A DNA stretch of 64,000 nt, taken from NCBI RefSeq assembly GCF_017916255.1, contig NZ_CP072827.1, forward strand, positions 1,240,001-1,304,000, read 5' to 3'. A program made the position numbers and the translations under genes. The notes below the pieces were generated by a model. The model saw only the letters and a list, made by a program, of their open reading frames with translations, was not told the origin of the DNA and ran no database searches. Origin of the DNA: Streptomyces mobaraensis NBRC 13819 = DSM 40847 (lineage in GTDB: Bacteria > Actinomycetota > Actinomycetes > Streptomycetales > Streptomycetaceae). Position 1 is the first letter of the stretch. Each line of letters opens with the position of its first letter. Shown in pieces: positions 1 to 9,402 of the stretch.

Positions 1-1752
1 GCGGAGGAGGAGTTCCGGACGGCGGTGCGCATCGACCCCGGGATGGCGGACGCCTGGCTGGGCCTGCACGCCCTGCGGGCCGAGACCTCCACGGCGCTGC
101 TGCGCATGTACCGCCACCGCGACCGGTTCGGCCAGCAGCGCGCCCGCCACCGGCGCCCGCTCAACTCCTGGTACTGGCTGGGCTGGTGGGTCCAGCCGGT
201 ACTGGAGACCGGCCGCGACCTGCTGCTCGCCCACGCCTCCCACTGGCTGGACGGCCGGCACGTCCCCGAGCTGGACCGGGCGCTCGCCGAGTGCCCGCCC
301 GTCGACACCGACCCCCAGGTCCGCTTCCTGCACGCCTGCCGCGCCTACCTGGTCAAGGACTGGGAACAGCTCGTCTGCCACACCGAACCCTTACTCGACG
401 ACGCGCTGCTGGGCATCGAGGCCGGGCTGTTCGGCGGCATGGCCCGGGTCCGCCTGGAGATGTACGGCCAGGCGGAACCGCTGCTCTCCACGGCGCTGAT
501 GCGGTGCCGCAGCGAGCAGCCGCAGCGCAAGGAGCTCCGCTACTGGCTGGCCCGCGCCCACGAGGGCACCGGGCGCAGTGCGGCGGCGCTCCCCCTCTAC
601 CGTGCCGTGCACCGGGTGGACCCCACCTTCATGGACACCTCCGCCCGGCTGACCGCCATCTCGGCCGGCGACGGGCTCGACGAGCACACGGACCTCTCCC
701 CGCCGTTCCCCTTCGGCGGCCCCGGACAGGACCCGCCGGACGCCGCGGACACCGCCGGGGACCCGGAGGCGCGGGCCGGCGACGTCCTCACCGGGACGGT
801 CCCGGCGCCCGCCCCCGTCGGCGGGGTACGGGAGGTGGCCCGGGTCCCCCCGCAGCCGTCCGCCCCGCCCCTGCCCGGCCCCTCCGACCCCGTCCTGCTC
901 GCCAAGGCGCTCGCCGAGCTGGAGCGCATGGTGGGTCTGGAGCCGGTCAAACGGCAGGTCAGAGCCTTGTCCGCACAGCTTCACATGGCCCGCCTGCGAG
1001 CCGGCCAGGGCCTCCCCGTCCAGCCTCCCAAACGCCACTTCGTCTTCTCCGGCCCCTCCGGCACCGGCAAGACCACGGTGGCCCGGATCCTCGGCCGGGT
1101 CTTCTACGCCCTCGGACTGCTCGGCGGCGACCACCTCGTGGAAGCCCAGCGGGCCGACCTGGTCGGCGAGTTCCTCGGCCAGACGGCGGTCAAGGCCAAC
1201 GAGCTGATCGACTCCGCGCTCGGCGGCGTCCTCTTCGTCGACGAGGCGTACAGCCTCGCCAACTCGGGCTACAGCAAGGGCGACGCCTACGGCGACGAGG
1301 CCCTCCAGGTGCTCCTCAAACGCGCCGAGGACAACCGCGACCGCCTCGTCGTCATCCTGGCCGGCTACCCCGAGGGCATGGACCGCCTCCTCGCCACCAA
1401 CCCCGGCCTGAGCTCCCGCTTCACCACCCGCGTCGACTTCCCCAGCTACCGCCCGGCCGAACTCACCTCCATCGGCGAGGTCCTGGCCGGCGAGAACGGC
1501 GACGCCTGGGACGAAGAGGCCCTGGAGGAACTGCGCTCCATCAGCACCCACGTCGTCTCCCAGGGCTGGATCGACGAACTGGGGAACGGGCGCTTTCTGC
1601 GGACGCTGTACGAGAAGAGCTGCGCGTACCGGGATCTGCGGCTGTCCGGCTACGCGGGTGCGCTGTCGCGCGACGATCTGGCGACCTTGCGGTTGCCGGA
1701 CCTCATGCAGGCATACGGCGAGGTGCTCTCCGGCCGGAGCCCGGAGAGGTAG
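1..1752 (+). CDS. EccA-like AAA+ ATPase of the type VII secretion/CbxX family (5' end outside window)
   Basis: The reading frame is open from the first base and the visible protein is about 583 residues. The first in-frame GTG (base 25) lies inside a TPR-like helix, so the true start is probably upstream of the window. The N-terminal half is helical and TPR-like. A Pro/Ala/Gly-rich linker (visible residues about 230-300) leads to a CbxX/CfqX-type AAA+ domain with Walker A GPSGTGKT near residue 351 and Walker B VLFVDEAYS near residue 410. This architecture matches EccA, the cytosolic ATPase of ESX/type VII secretion. No other ESX gene is visible. A TTA leucine codon lies in frame at 391-393, which in Streptomyces makes expression depend on the bldA tRNA. 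The alternative is a stand-alone EccA-like ATPase. Confidence 0.85.
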   Translation, partial: AEEEFRTAVRIDPGMADAWLGLHALRAETSTALLRMYRHRDRFGQQRARHRRPLNSWYWLGWWVQPVLETGRDLLLAHASHWLDGRHVPELDRALAECPPVDTDPQVRFLHACRAYLVKDWEQLVCHTEPLLDDALLGIEAGLFGGMARVRLEMYGQAEPLLSTALMRCRSEQPQRKELRYWLARAHEGTGRSAAALPLYRAVHRVDPTFMDTSARLTAISAGDGLDEHTDLSPPFPFGGPGQDPPDAADTAGDPEARAGDVLTGTVPAPAPVGGVREVARVPPQPSAPPLPGPSDPVLLAKALAELERMVGLEPVKRQVRALSAQLHMARLRAGQGLPVQPPKRHFVFSGPSGTGKTTVARILGRVFYALGLLGGDHLVEAQRADLVGEFLGQTAVKANELIDSALGGVLFVDEAYSLANSGYSKGDAYGDEALQVLLKRAEDNRDRLVVILAGYPEGMDRLLATNPGLSSRFTTRVDFPSYRPAELTSIGEVLAGENGDAWDEEALEELRSISTHVVSQGWIDELGNGRFLRTLYEKSCAYRDLRLSGYAGALSRDDLATLRLPDLMQAYGEVLSGRSPER

Positions 1753-1756
1753 GCCC

Positions 1757-1926
1757 CTGTCCCGCCCTTTCACCGTTTCTCGCGGGGGCAAGCCCCCGCA
1801 CCCCCGAAACCGCGCTCCGCGGACGAGCGGCGAAGCCGCGACAAGGGGGGTCTGGGGGCTTGCCCCCAGGAAACTGGGGGCACCTCCCAGCGGTAGCTGG
1901 GGGAGAAAGGGCGGGACCGGGGCACC
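1757..1926. repeat. Intergenic palindromic repeat, copy 1
   Basis: This fills the space between the convergent 3' ends of the AAA ATPase and the CNNM gene. It is bounded by inverted segments: tcccgccctttcaccgtttc at the left and its counterpart agaaagggcgggaccggggc at the right. Inner modules include gcgggggcaagcccccgc, gacgagcggcgaagccgcga and tgggggcttgcccccagg. The same modules recur near 37.4, 39.9 and 58.3 kb. Its position and dyad symmetry suit a bidirectional transcription end. Confidence 0.8.
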
Positions 1927-1927
1927 C

Positions 1928-3013
1928 TCACCCCGTGACAACCTCCCGCACCCGCGGATCCGGAACCACCGGCGTCACAGACGCAACCCGATGCGAAGGA
2001 TCCCGCACCTCCCCCACCAACATCTCCAACACATCCTCCAACGCCACCAACCCGAGCACCTTCCCCGACGCATCGGCGACCGCGGCCAGATGAGCCGCAG
2101 CCCGCCGCATCACCGTCAGCGCGTCGTCGAGCGGCAGCTCGGCCCGCAGCGTCTCGACCCGCCGCCACACGTGCTGCGGCACGGGCCGGTCCCGTTCCTC
2201 CAGGTCCAGAACATCCTTCACATGGATGTACCCCATGAAGGCACCACCCGGGGCACGCACCGGGAAGCGGGAGTACCCGGTCCGAACGGTCAGCTCCTCG
2301 ATCTCGCGCGGGGTGACGGACGGCGTCACCGTGACCAGCCCGCCCGGATCCAGCAGCACATCGGTCACCGGCCGGCTGCCCAGCTCCAGCGCGTCCTCCA
2401 GCCGCTCCTGCTCGGCGGAGTCGAGGAGCCCCGCCTGCCGGGAGTCCTCCACCAGATGGGTCAGCTGCTCACTGGTGAAGACCGCCTCGACCTCGTCCTT
2501 GGGCTCGACCCGGAACAGCCGCAGCACCCCGTGCGCGCACGCGCCGAGCAGCCGGGTGACCGGCCGGCAGAGCCGGGCGAAGGCGACCAGGCCGGGCCCC
2601 AGCCAGAGGGCCGCCCGGTCGGGGGCGGACATGGCGAGGTTCTTCGGCACCATCTCGCCGATGACGAGGTGCAGGAAGACGACCAGCGCCAGCGCGATGA
2701 CGTACCCGAGCGGATGGATCAGCCCGTCGGGCAGCCCCACCGCGTGGAAGACCGGCTCCAGCAGCTTCGCCACGGTCGGCTCGGCGACCGCGCCGAGCGT
2801 CAGCGAGCAGACGGTGATGCCGAACTGGGCCGCCGCCATCATCTGCGGCAGGTTCTCCAGTCCGGTCAGGACGGTCCGGGCCTGCTTGGACCCTTCCGCC
2901 GCCCGCGGCTCGATCTGGCTCCGGCGCACGGAGACGAGGGCGAACTCGGCGCCCACGAAGAACCCGTTGGCCAGCACCAGCACCAGGGCGAAGAGGAGTT
3001 GCAGCACGCTCAT
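1928..3013 (-). CDS. CNNM/CorC-family membrane protein with CBS pair (second of two)
   Basis: This protein has 361 residues. A DUF21/CNNM transmembrane domain (about residues 1-190, starting MSVLQLLFALVLVLANGFFV and containing VIGEMVPKN) is followed by a CBS pair (about 200-335). It lacks the C-terminal CorC_HlyC domain found in its upstream paralogue. The family moves or regulates Mg2+/Co2+ at the membrane; the substrate here is unknown. The ATG at 3013 overlaps the stop of the upstream gene as ATGA, so the pair is translationally coupled and the products probably work as a heteromeric unit. Confidence 0.88.
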   Translation of the reverse strand: MSVLQLLFALVLVLANGFFVGAEFALVSVRRSQIEPRAAEGSKQARTVLTGLENLPQMMAAAQFGITVCSLTLGAVAEPTVAKLLEPVFHAVGLPDGLIHPLGYVIALALVVFLHLVIGEMVPKNLAMSAPDRAALWLGPGLVAFARLCRPVTRLLGACAHGVLRLFRVEPKDEVEAVFTSEQLTHLVEDSRQAGLLDSAEQERLEDALELGSRPVTDVLLDPGGLVTVTPSVTPREIEELTVRTGYSRFPVRAPGGAFMGYIHVKDVLDLEERDRPVPQHVWRRVETLRAELPLDDALTVMRRAAAHLAAVADASGKVLGLVALEDVLEMLVGEVRDPSHRVASVTPVVPDPRVREVVTG

Positions 3014-4350
3014 CGCACCTCTCCCCCCACCATCGCCGCACGGATGAACCGCACCCGCTCGGCCCGGTGGTGCCCGACCCGCCGCACCGACAGCCGCCAG
3101 CCGTCGGGCAGTTCCGCGGTGTCCCCGGGCACGGGGATCCGGCCCAGCAGGTCGGCGACGAGCCCGGCCACGGTCTCGTACGGCCCCTCCGGCGCGTCGA
3201 GCCCGATGCGGAGCAGGGCGTCGACGCGGCAGCTCCCCTCCGCGTCCCACGCCTGGCGCCCGTCCTCGCAGGGGACGGGCGCCAGGTCGGGCCGGGCGGC
3301 GTCGGCGTGGTCGTGCTCGTCGCGGACCTCGCCGACGAGCTCCTCGACGATGTCCTCCAGGGTGACGACACCGGCCGTACCGCCGTACTCGTCGACGACG
3401 ACGGCCATGGGCTGCTCGCTGCGCAGCCGCTCCAGCAGCGGCTGCACCGGCAGGCTCTGCGGGACGAGCAGCGGGGCGACGGCGATCCGGGTGAGCGGCG
3501 TGCGCAGCCGCTCCTCGGCGGGGACGGCCAGGGCGTCCTTGAGGTGGACCACACCGACGACCTCGTCCAGCCGCTCCCGGTAGACGGGGAAGCGGGACAG
3601 GCCGGTGGCCCGCGTCAGGTTGAGGACGTCCTCGGCGGTGGCGCCCGCCTGGAGGGCGCTGACCTTGACCCGGGGCGTCATCACGTGCTGGGCGGTGAGT
3701 TCGCCCAGGGAGAGGGTCCGCACGAACAGGTCGGCGGTGTCCTGCTCCAGCGCGCCGGCGAGCGCCGAGTGCCGGGCGAGCGAGACCAGCTCGCCGGGCG
3801 TACGGGCGGAGGCCAGCTCCTCGGCCGGCTCCACGCCCAGCGCCCGCACCATCCGGTTGGCGACCGTGTTCAGCAGGGTGATCACGGGCCGGAAGAAGTG
3901 GGAGAACGCGCTCTGCGGGCGGGCGACGAAGCGGGCGACCTGGAGCGGCCGGGAGACCGCCCAGTTCTTGGGCACCAGCTCGCCGACGACCATCTGCACG
4001 GCGGAGGCCACCAGCATGCCGGTGACCACCGCCACGCCGGGCGCGGCGCCGGCGGGCAGCCCGGCCGCGTCGAAGACCCCGGTGAGCAGCCGCCCGAGGG
4101 CGGGCTCGGCGAGCATGCCGACCACCAAGGAGGTGATCGTGATGCCCAGTTGGGTGCCGGAGAGCTGGAAGGAGAGTTCGCGCAGGGACTCGACGACGGT
4201 GCGGGCCCGCTGGTCGCCGTCCGCCGCGGCCCGCTCGGCCGCGGGCTTCTCGACGGTCACGAGGCCGAACTCGGCGGCGACGAAGAAGCCGTTCGCGAGG
4301 ATCAGGAGCAGGGCCGCCGCCAGGAGCAGCAGCGAGACGGTGATACTCAT
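3010..4350 (-). CDS. CNNM/CorC-family membrane protein with CBS pair and CorC domain (first of two)
   Basis: This 446-residue protein has the full CNNM architecture. The DUF21 membrane domain spans about residues 1-200 and contains QLGITITSLVVG and VVGELVPKNWA. A CBS pair follows (about 215-345, with DEYGGTAGVVTLEDIVEELV at its end), then a C-terminal CorC_HlyC domain (about 365-446). Homologues are annotated hemolysin or Mg2+/Co2+ efflux proteins. It is the first gene of a two-gene operon, with a 4-bp overlap into the shorter paralogue. The duplication of neighbouring CNNM genes is common in Actinobacteria. Ion specificity cannot be read from the sequence. Confidence 0.9.
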   Translation of the reverse strand: MSITVSLLLLAAALLLILANGFFVAAEFGLVTVEKPAAERAAADGDQRARTVVESLRELSFQLSGTQLGITITSLVVGMLAEPALGRLLTGVFDAAGLPAGAAPGVAVVTGMLVASAVQMVVGELVPKNWAVSRPLQVARFVARPQSAFSHFFRPVITLLNTVANRMVRALGVEPAEELASARTPGELVSLARHSALAGALEQDTADLFVRTLSLGELTAQHVMTPRVKVSALQAGATAEDVLNLTRATGLSRFPVYRERLDEVVGVVHLKDALAVPAEERLRTPLTRIAVAPLLVPQSLPVQPLLERLRSEQPMAVVVDEYGGTAGVVTLEDIVEELVGEVRDEHDHADAARPDLAPVPCEDGRQAWDAEGSCRVDALLRIGLDAPEGPYETVAGLVADLLGRIPVPGDTAELPDGWRLSVRRVGHHRAERVRFIRAAMVGGEVR

Positions 4351-4540
4351 GGCGCCGCCTCACGATGGGGGGCGGCGCAGGTACTACAGGACGGTCCGTC
4401 CATCCCGGAGGGGATCACTCCTCGGTTCGCAGGTGTCCCGCGGGCCGCCGGGAGGCGGCCGGGTGGGCGGGACGGGGCAGGTGGGTGCCCGTGAACACCA
4501 GAGTAATCAAGGAACCGGGAACGGGGGCGTCCGACCGCTC

Positions 4541-5008
4541 TCAGGTCGCGGAACGGCCGGTGCCGAACTCGGTGACGAGCGCGCTCAGGGTACGGGCCTG
4601 GGCGATGGCCTTCTCCTTGGCCATACCGGGCTGAATGCCCATGGCGGGCAGCGTCGTTCCGTCGGCGAGGTCGAGGTGGACCCAGGAGTCGCCGGGCCGC
4701 AGGTTGACGCGGACGATCTCGGCCCAGGCCAGCCGCCGCACGGTCGTGAGGTTCACCACGGTGACGCCCTCGGGCGTGGCGACCACCTTGGGGCGGGCGA
4801 GCAGGGCGAGGACGCCCAGGCCCAGCAGCCCGGTGCCGATGAAGGTGGCCCGGTCCCCCGCGGTGAACGACTCCAGCAGGAACGACATCACCGCCATCAC
4901 CACGACGAGGGCGCCGCCGATGCCCAGCAGCACCACCCGGGTGAGGGTCGGGCGGAAGACGGCCGGGAGGGCCGTCTTGGCGCTTCCGGGCGCTGCTGGG
5001 CTGGTCAC
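4541..5008 (-). CDS. Small membrane protein with PH-like domain
   Basis: This protein has 155 residues. Two hydrophobic segments (about residues 24-45 and 54-72) precede a beta-rich C-terminal half of the bacterial PH type (RPKVVATPEGVTVVNLTTVR, then LAWAEIVRVNL and DSWVHLDLADGT). It lies 59 bp downstream of hisG on the same strand and is probably the last gene of that unit. This family commonly follows hisG in Streptomyces, but no histidine-related role is known. The function is unknown and membrane location is inferred. Confidence 0.78.
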   Translation of the reverse strand: MTSPAAPGSAKTALPAVFRPTLTRVVLLGIGGALVVVMAVMSFLLESFTAGDRATFIGTGLLGLGVLALLARPKVVATPEGVTVVNLTTVRRLAWAEIVRVNLRPGDSWVHLDLADGTTLPAMGIQPGMAKEKAIAQARTLSALVTEFGTGRSAT

Positions 5009-5067
5009 GTCGGTGCGTTCCTTCGTCGGGCGGTGCGCGGCGTCACAAGGGCCGGGGTCGGCCGGGG

Positions 5068-5916
5068 TCAGAGGCGGCAGGCGTGGATGCCGGTGGTGAG
5101 GATGGCGCGCGCGCCGAGGTCGTACAGCTCGTCCATGACGCGCTGCGCGTCCTTGGCCGGGACCATCGAGCGGACGGCGACCCAGCCCTCGTGGTGCAGC
5201 GGCGAGACGGTCGGCGACTCCAGGCCGGGGGTGAGCGCGACGGCGCGCTCGACGTGCTCGACGCGGATGTCGTAGTCCATCATCACGTAGCGCCGGGCGA
5301 CGAGGACGCCCTGCATCCGGCGGAGGAACTGCTGGACCTTGGGGTCGTCCGCGGGGGCGCCCGCGCGGCGGATGACGACGGCCTCGGACTCCAGGATCGG
5401 CTCGCCGATGATCTCCAGCCCGGCGTTGCGCAGGGTGGTGCCGGTCTCGACGACGTCGGCGATGACCTGGGCGACGCCGAGTTGGATGGCGGTCTCGACG
5501 GCGCCGTCCAGGTGGACGACGTCGGCGTCGACGCCGTGGTCGGCGAGGTGCTTGGTGACCAGGCCGGCGAAGGAGGTGGCGATGGTCATGCCGCCGAACT
5601 CGGAGACGTCCTGGGCCGTGCCCGGCCGGGTGGCGTAGCGGAACGTCGAGCCGGCGAAGCCGAGCTGCATGATCTCCTCGGCCCGGGAGCCGGAGTCCAG
5701 CAGCAGGTCGCGGCCGGTGATGCCGATGTCGAGCTTGCCGGAGCCCACGTAGACGGCGATGTCGCGGGGGCGGAGGAAGAAGAACTCGACCTCGTTGGCG
5801 GCGTCGACGAGGACGAGCTCCCTGCGGTCCTTGCGCTGCCGGTAACCGGCCTCATGGAGCATCTCCGACGCAGGCTCGGAGAGAGAACCCTTGTTGGGGA
5901 CGGCGATGCGCAGCAT
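5068..5916 (-). CDS. hisG: ATP phosphoribosyltransferase, long form
   Basis: HisG catalyses the first step of histidine synthesis, ATP plus PRPP to phosphoribosyl-ATP. The 282-residue length and the C-terminal ACT-like regulatory domain (about residues 210-282, ending DLGARAILTTGIHACRL) show the long, histidine-feedback-regulated form that needs no HisZ. Substrate-binding signatures include DIGITGRDLL and the PRPP-loop region ADVVETGTTLRNAGLE. It lies 49 bp downstream of hisE and, with it, follows the riboflavin operon on the same strand. Confidence 0.96.
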   Translation of the reverse strand: MLRIAVPNKGSLSEPASEMLHEAGYRQRKDRRELVLVDAANEVEFFFLRPRDIAVYVGSGKLDIGITGRDLLLDSGSRAEEIMQLGFAGSTFRYATRPGTAQDVSEFGGMTIATSFAGLVTKHLADHGVDADVVHLDGAVETAIQLGVAQVIADVVETGTTLRNAGLEIIGEPILESEAVVIRRAGAPADDPKVQQFLRRMQGVLVARRYVMMDYDIRVEHVERAVALTPGLESPTVSPLHHEGWVAVRSMVPAKDAQRVMDELYDLGARAILTTGIHACRL

Positions 5917-5965
5917 GAGGGCGGTTCCTTAGTGCAGGGGGATGGGAGGGGAGAGCGGGGACGGA

Positions 5966-6235
5966 TCAGAGGTGGGCGTACACGTCGTCGAGCGAGATGC
6001 CGCGGGCGACCATCATCACCTGGAGGTGGTAGAGGAGCTGGGAGATCTCCTCGGCGGTCGCCTCGGCGCCCTCGTACTCGGCGGCCATCCACACCTCGGC
6101 CGCCTCTTCGACGACCTTCTTGCCGATGGCATGGACGCCCTTGCCCACCAGTTCCGCGGTGCGGGAGGTGGCGGGGTCGCCGGCGGCCTTCTGCTGGAGC
6201 TCGGCGAAGAGCTCCTCGAACGTCTTCCTGTCCAT
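5966..6235 (-). CDS. hisE: Phosphoribosyl-ATP diphosphatase
   Basis: HisE hydrolyses PR-ATP to PR-AMP, the second histidine step. The start chosen is the ATG at 6235, giving 89 residues beginning [10 protein letters not shown]. This matches the usual stand-alone HisE length; an in-frame extension further upstream is arginine-rich shadow sequence. The all-alpha MazG-like fold is seen in [14 protein letters not shown] and [14 protein letters not shown], whose acidic residues bind Mg2+. It is monofunctional, so HisI lies elsewhere. Only 34 bp separate it from ribH upstream, so hisE-hisG may be read through from the riboflavin operon. Confidence 0.95.
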   Translation of the reverse strand: MDRKTFEELFAELQQKAAGDPATSRTAELVGKGVHAIGKKVVEEAAEVWMAAEYEGAEATAEEISQLLYHLQVMMVARGISLDDVYAHL

Positions 6236-6269
6236 GGTGGTCCCTACCCTACGGGGTCCGCCCCGGGTG

Positions 6270-6755
6270 TCAGTGCCAGGGCTCCGACACCGAGCGGAGG
6301 GTGACCGCCGTGGCGACGGCCGCGGTGACCGCCTCGTGGCCCTTGTCCTCCGACGAGCCCTCCAGTCCGGCGCGGTCCAGGGCCTGTTCGTCGGTGTCAC
6401 AGGTGAGGACGCCGAAGCCGACCGGGACGCCGGTGTCGGTGGAGACCTGGGTGAGGCCCTGGGTGACGCCCTGGCACACGTAGTCGAAGTGGGGCGTACC
6501 GCCCCGGATGACGACGCCGAGGGCGACGATCGCGTCGTAGCCGCGGCCGGCGAGCACCTTGGCGGCGACGGGCAGCTCCCAGCTGCCGGGGACGCGCAGC
6601 AGCGTCGGCTCGTCGATGCCGAGGTCGTGCAGGGCGCGCAGGGCGCCGTCGACCAGGCCGTCCATGACCTTCTCGTGCCACTGGGCGGCGATCACGGCCA
6701 CCCGCAGGTCACGACAGTTCTTCACACTCAGCTGGGGGGCGCCCTTGCCGCTCAC
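6270..6755 (-). CDS. ribH: 6,7-dimethyl-8-ribityllumazine synthase
   Basis: RibH joins 5-amino-6-ribitylaminouracil with dihydroxybutanone phosphate to make lumazine, the penultimate step of riboflavin synthesis. The protein has 161 residues. [10 protein letters not shown] and [14 protein letters not shown] contain the usual substrate-binding segments and the catalytic His (PHFDYV). It usually assembles as an icosahedral or pentameric particle. It is the last rib gene of the minus-strand operon, 46 bp after ribBA. Confidence 0.97.
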   Translation of the reverse strand: MSGKGAPQLSVKNCRDLRVAVIAAQWHEKVMDGLVDGALRALHDLGIDEPTLLRVPGSWELPVAAKVLAGRGYDAIVALGVVIRGGTPHFDYVCQGVTQGLTQVSTDTGVPVGFGVLTCDTDEQALDRAGLEGSSEDKGHEAVTAAVATAVTLRSVSEPWH

Positions 6756-6801
6756 GTCACTCCTCGGTAGTTCGTCGTCGGGTGGTGCTGCTGGTTCGGT
6801 G

Positions 6802-8076
6802 CTACTGGTTGTCGCAGGGGGAGACCTGGTGGTCGTCCAGCCAGGGCAGGTCGTGCCCCATCCGGTCGCGCTTGGTGCGCAGGTACCGGAGATTGTGCTC
6901 GCCCGCCGCCACGGGCATCGGCTCCCGGCCGGAGATCTTGATGCCGTGTTGTTCCAGGGCGATGGTCTTGTCGGGGTTGTTGGTCATCAGCCGGATGGAG
7001 CGGACGCCCAGGTCGGTGAGCATCCGGGCGCCGGCCGCGTAGTCCCGGGCGTCGGCGGGGAGGCCGAGTTCGAGGTTGGCGTCCAGCGTGTCGTGGCCGG
7101 CCTCCTGGAGCTCGTAGGCCCGCAGCTTGGACAGCAGCCCGATGCCGCGCCCCTCGTGGCCGCGCAGGTAGACGACGACGCCGCGGCCCTCGGTGGCCAC
7201 CCGTTCGAGGGACGCCTCCAGCTGGGGGCCGCAGTCGCAGCGCAGGGAGCCGAAGACGTCGCCGGTCAGGCACTCGGAGTGGACCCGGACCAGGACGTCC
7301 TCGCCGTCGCCGAGGTCGCCGGCGACGAGGGCGATGTGCTCGACGCCGTCGCGGACGGAGCGGTAGCCGTGCGCCCGGAACTGGCCGAAGGCGGTGGGCA
7401 GCCGGGTGGTGGCCTCGCGCTTGACGGTGGGTTCGGCGGACTTCAGGTACGCGATCAGGTCCTCGATGGAGATGATCGCCAGGCCGTGCTTCCGCGCGAA
7501 CGGGATCAGTTGGGGCAGCCGCAGCATCCGGCCGTCCTCGCCGGCGATCTCCACGATGGCGGCGGCGGGCCGCAGCCCGGCCAGCCGGGCCAGGTCGCAG
7601 CCGGCCTCGGTGTGGCCGGGGCGGGCGAGGACGCCGCCGGACCGGGCGCGCAGCGGGAAGACGTGGCCGGGCCGGACGAAGTCCTCGGAGCGGCTGTCGG
7701 GGGAGGCCAGCAGCCGGATGGTGGTGGCCCGGTCGGCGGCCGAGATGCCGGTGCCGACGCCGTGCGCGGCGCTCGCGTCCACGCTGACGGTGAAGGCGGT
7801 GCGCATGGTCTCGGTGTTCCTCTCGACCATCTGCGGGAGGTCGAGCCGGTCGACGTCCTCCGCCTCCATCGGCACGCAGATCAGGCCGCGGCACTCGCTC
7901 ATCATGAAGGCGAGGGTCTCGGCGGTGGCGAGTTCGGCCGCGACGACGAGGTCTCCCTCGTTCTCCCGGCTCTCGTCGTCCACCACCACGACGGGCCGGC
8001 CGGCCGCGATGTCGGCGATGGCGCGCTCGACCGGGTCGAGTGCTGAGGCCGCGGGGGCCTCGTGCGGGGCGGTCAT
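6802..8076 (-). CDS. ribBA: Bifunctional DHBP synthase / GTP cyclohydrolase II
   Basis: This 424-residue fusion supplies both precursors of lumazine. The RibB domain (about residues 10-215) makes 3,4-dihydroxy-2-butanone 4-phosphate and shows [16 protein letters not shown] and [11 protein letters not shown]. The RibA domain (about 220-415) opens the GTP ring and has the zinc-cysteine cluster in [19 protein letters not shown] plus [12 protein letters not shown]. Both active-site sets look intact. It lies 49 bp downstream of ribM inside the FMN-riboswitch operon. Confidence 0.97.
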   Translation of the reverse strand: MTAPHEAPAASALDPVERAIADIAAGRPVVVVDDESRENEGDLVVAAELATAETLAFMMSECRGLICVPMEAEDVDRLDLPQMVERNTETMRTAFTVSVDASAAHGVGTGISAADRATTIRLLASPDSRSEDFVRPGHVFPLRARSGGVLARPGHTEAGCDLARLAGLRPAAAIVEIAGEDGRMLRLPQLIPFARKHGLAIISIEDLIAYLKSAEPTVKREATTRLPTAFGQFRAHGYRSVRDGVEHIALVAGDLGDGEDVLVRVHSECLTGDVFGSLRCDCGPQLEASLERVATEGRGVVVYLRGHEGRGIGLLSKLRAYELQEAGHDTLDANLELGLPADARDYAAGARMLTDLGVRSIRLMTNNPDKTIALEQHGIKISGREPMPVAAGEHNLRYLRTKRDRMGHDLPWLDDHQVSPCDNQ

Positions 8077-8125
8077 GGGTCACTCCGTGGGGGTCGTGAG
8101 CGGGCTGTGCGGAACGGCCGGCCGG

Positions 8126-8791
8126 TCAGGCGGCCCGGGTGAGGACCGGCTCGGCGGCCGGGGCGCGGCGGGCGGCGGCGCGGGAGCGCAGCCACCAGTC
8201 GCGCATGCCCCACAGGACGAGGCCGAGGTAGACGACGTAGACGACGCCGGCGAAGGCCAGTCCGCTGGAGAACGCGAGCGGCACGCCCACGAAGTCGACC
8301 AGCAGCCAGGCGAACCAGAACTCGACGAGCCCGCGGGCCTGGGCGACCATCGCGGCGAGCGTGCCGACGAAGATGTAGGCGTCCGGCCAGGGGTTCCAGG
8401 AGAGCTCGGGCACGGCGGTGAACAGGCCGCCGACGGCGAGCGTGCCCGCGGCCGTCCCGGCGAGCAGCACGGCCCGCTCGCGCCAGGTCGCGAACCGCAC
8501 GGTGAGGCCGTCCTGGGTGGCGCGCCGCCCGAGGTGCCACTGCCGCCAGCCCCACAGCGAGACGCCGATGACGAGGAGCTGCTTGCCCACCCCGCCGCCG
8601 AGGTGGGCGGTGGCGTAGGCGGTGACGAGGATCAGGCCCGCGAGGAACTGGACGGGCCAGGTCCATATGGACCGCTTCCAGCCGAGGGCCAGGGCGATCA
8701 GTCCGGCCGTGTTGCCGATCAGGTCGGACCATATGACGTGCTGGCCGAAGGCGGCGAACGCCTCGTCGCCGAGCCACGAGATCGCGCTCAT
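8126..8791 (-). CDS. ribM: PnuC-family vitamin transporter, probable riboflavin transporter RibM
   Basis: This 221-residue integral membrane protein of the PnuC family has about seven hydrophobic segments and conserved tryptophan-rich loops (GWKRSIWTWPVQFLAG, SLWGWRQWHLGRR). Family members import nicotinamide riboside, thiamine or riboflavin. Placement inside an FMN-riboswitch rib operon points to riboflavin import, as shown for the PnuC-like RibM of Streptomyces davawensis and PnuX of corynebacteria. Its ATG overlaps the ribE stop as ATGA. Substrate is inferred from context, not from specific residues. Confidence 0.88.
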   Translation of the reverse strand: MSAISWLGDEAFAAFGQHVIWSDLIGNTAGLIALALGWKRSIWTWPVQFLAGLILVTAYATAHLGGGVGKQLLVIGVSLWGWRQWHLGRRATQDGLTVRFATWRERAVLLAGTAAGTLAVGGLFTAVPELSWNPWPDAYIFVGTLAAMVAQARGLVEFWFAWLLVDFVGVPLAFSSGLAFAGVVYVVYLGLVLWGMRDWWLRSRAAARRAPAAEPVLTRAA

Positions 8792-9399
8792 GCCCGTCCC
8801 TCCGCGGTGATCCGGTCACCGAGCAGCCGCTCGGTGTACTTCGCCAGCACGTCGACCTCCAGGTTGACCGGGTCACCGGTCTTCTTGACGCCGAGGGTGG
8901 TCATCTCCAGCGTGGTGGGGATGAGGCTGACGGTGAACCAGTCGCCCCCGGCCTCGACGACGGTCAGGCTGACGCCGTCCACGGTGATCGAGCCCTTGTC
9001 GACGACGTACCGGGAGAGCCGCGCGGGGAGCGAGATCCGTACGGTCTCCCAGTGCTCCCCGGGAGTCCGCTCGGTGATGGTCCCGGTGCCGTCCACATGC
9101 CCCTGGACCAGGTGGCCGCCGAGCCGTCCGCCGAGCTTCATCGGGCGTTCGAGGTTGACGCGCGCGCCGGCGTCGAGGGCGCCCAGGCTGGAGCGGTCGA
9201 GGGTCTCGGCCATGACGTCGGCGGTGAACTCGCCGTCCGCGGTGGTGACGACCGTCAGGCAGACGCCGTTGACCGCGATCGAGTCGCCGTGCCCGGCGTC
9301 CTCGGTGACGAGCGGGCCGCGCAGCCGGAACCGGGCCGAGTCGCCCTGGCGTTCCACGGCGACGACCTCGCCCAGTTCTTCGACGATTCCGGTGAACAC
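8788..9399 (-). CDS. ribE: Riboflavin synthase, alpha chain
   Basis: This enzyme dismutates two lumazine molecules to riboflavin and aminoribitylaminouracil. The protein is 203 residues with two similar lumazine-binding barrels: residues 1 to about 97, starting with the diagnostic MFTGIVEELG, and about 98-200, containing HLVQGHVDGTG. The first barrel holds the catalytic segment GDSIAVNGVCLTVV. It starts 3 bp after ribD ends and overlaps ribM by 4 bp, indicating tight coupling within the operon. Confidence 0.97.
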   Translation of the reverse strand: MFTGIVEELGEVVAVERQGDSARFRLRGPLVTEDAGHGDSIAVNGVCLTVVTTADGEFTADVMAETLDRSSLGALDAGARVNLERPMKLGGRLGGHLVQGHVDGTGTITERTPGEHWETVRISLPARLSRYVVDKGSITVDGVSLTVVEAGGDWFTVSLIPTTLEMTTLGVKKTGDPVNLEVDVLAKYTERLLGDRITAEGRA

Positions 9400-9402
9400 T
9401 TC

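Noticed and set aside
1928..4363. Single 811-codon frame spanning both CNNM genes
   Set aside because: Only its 3' part (from the ATG at 3013) is real. The 5' part is an alternate-frame shadow of the first CNNM gene.
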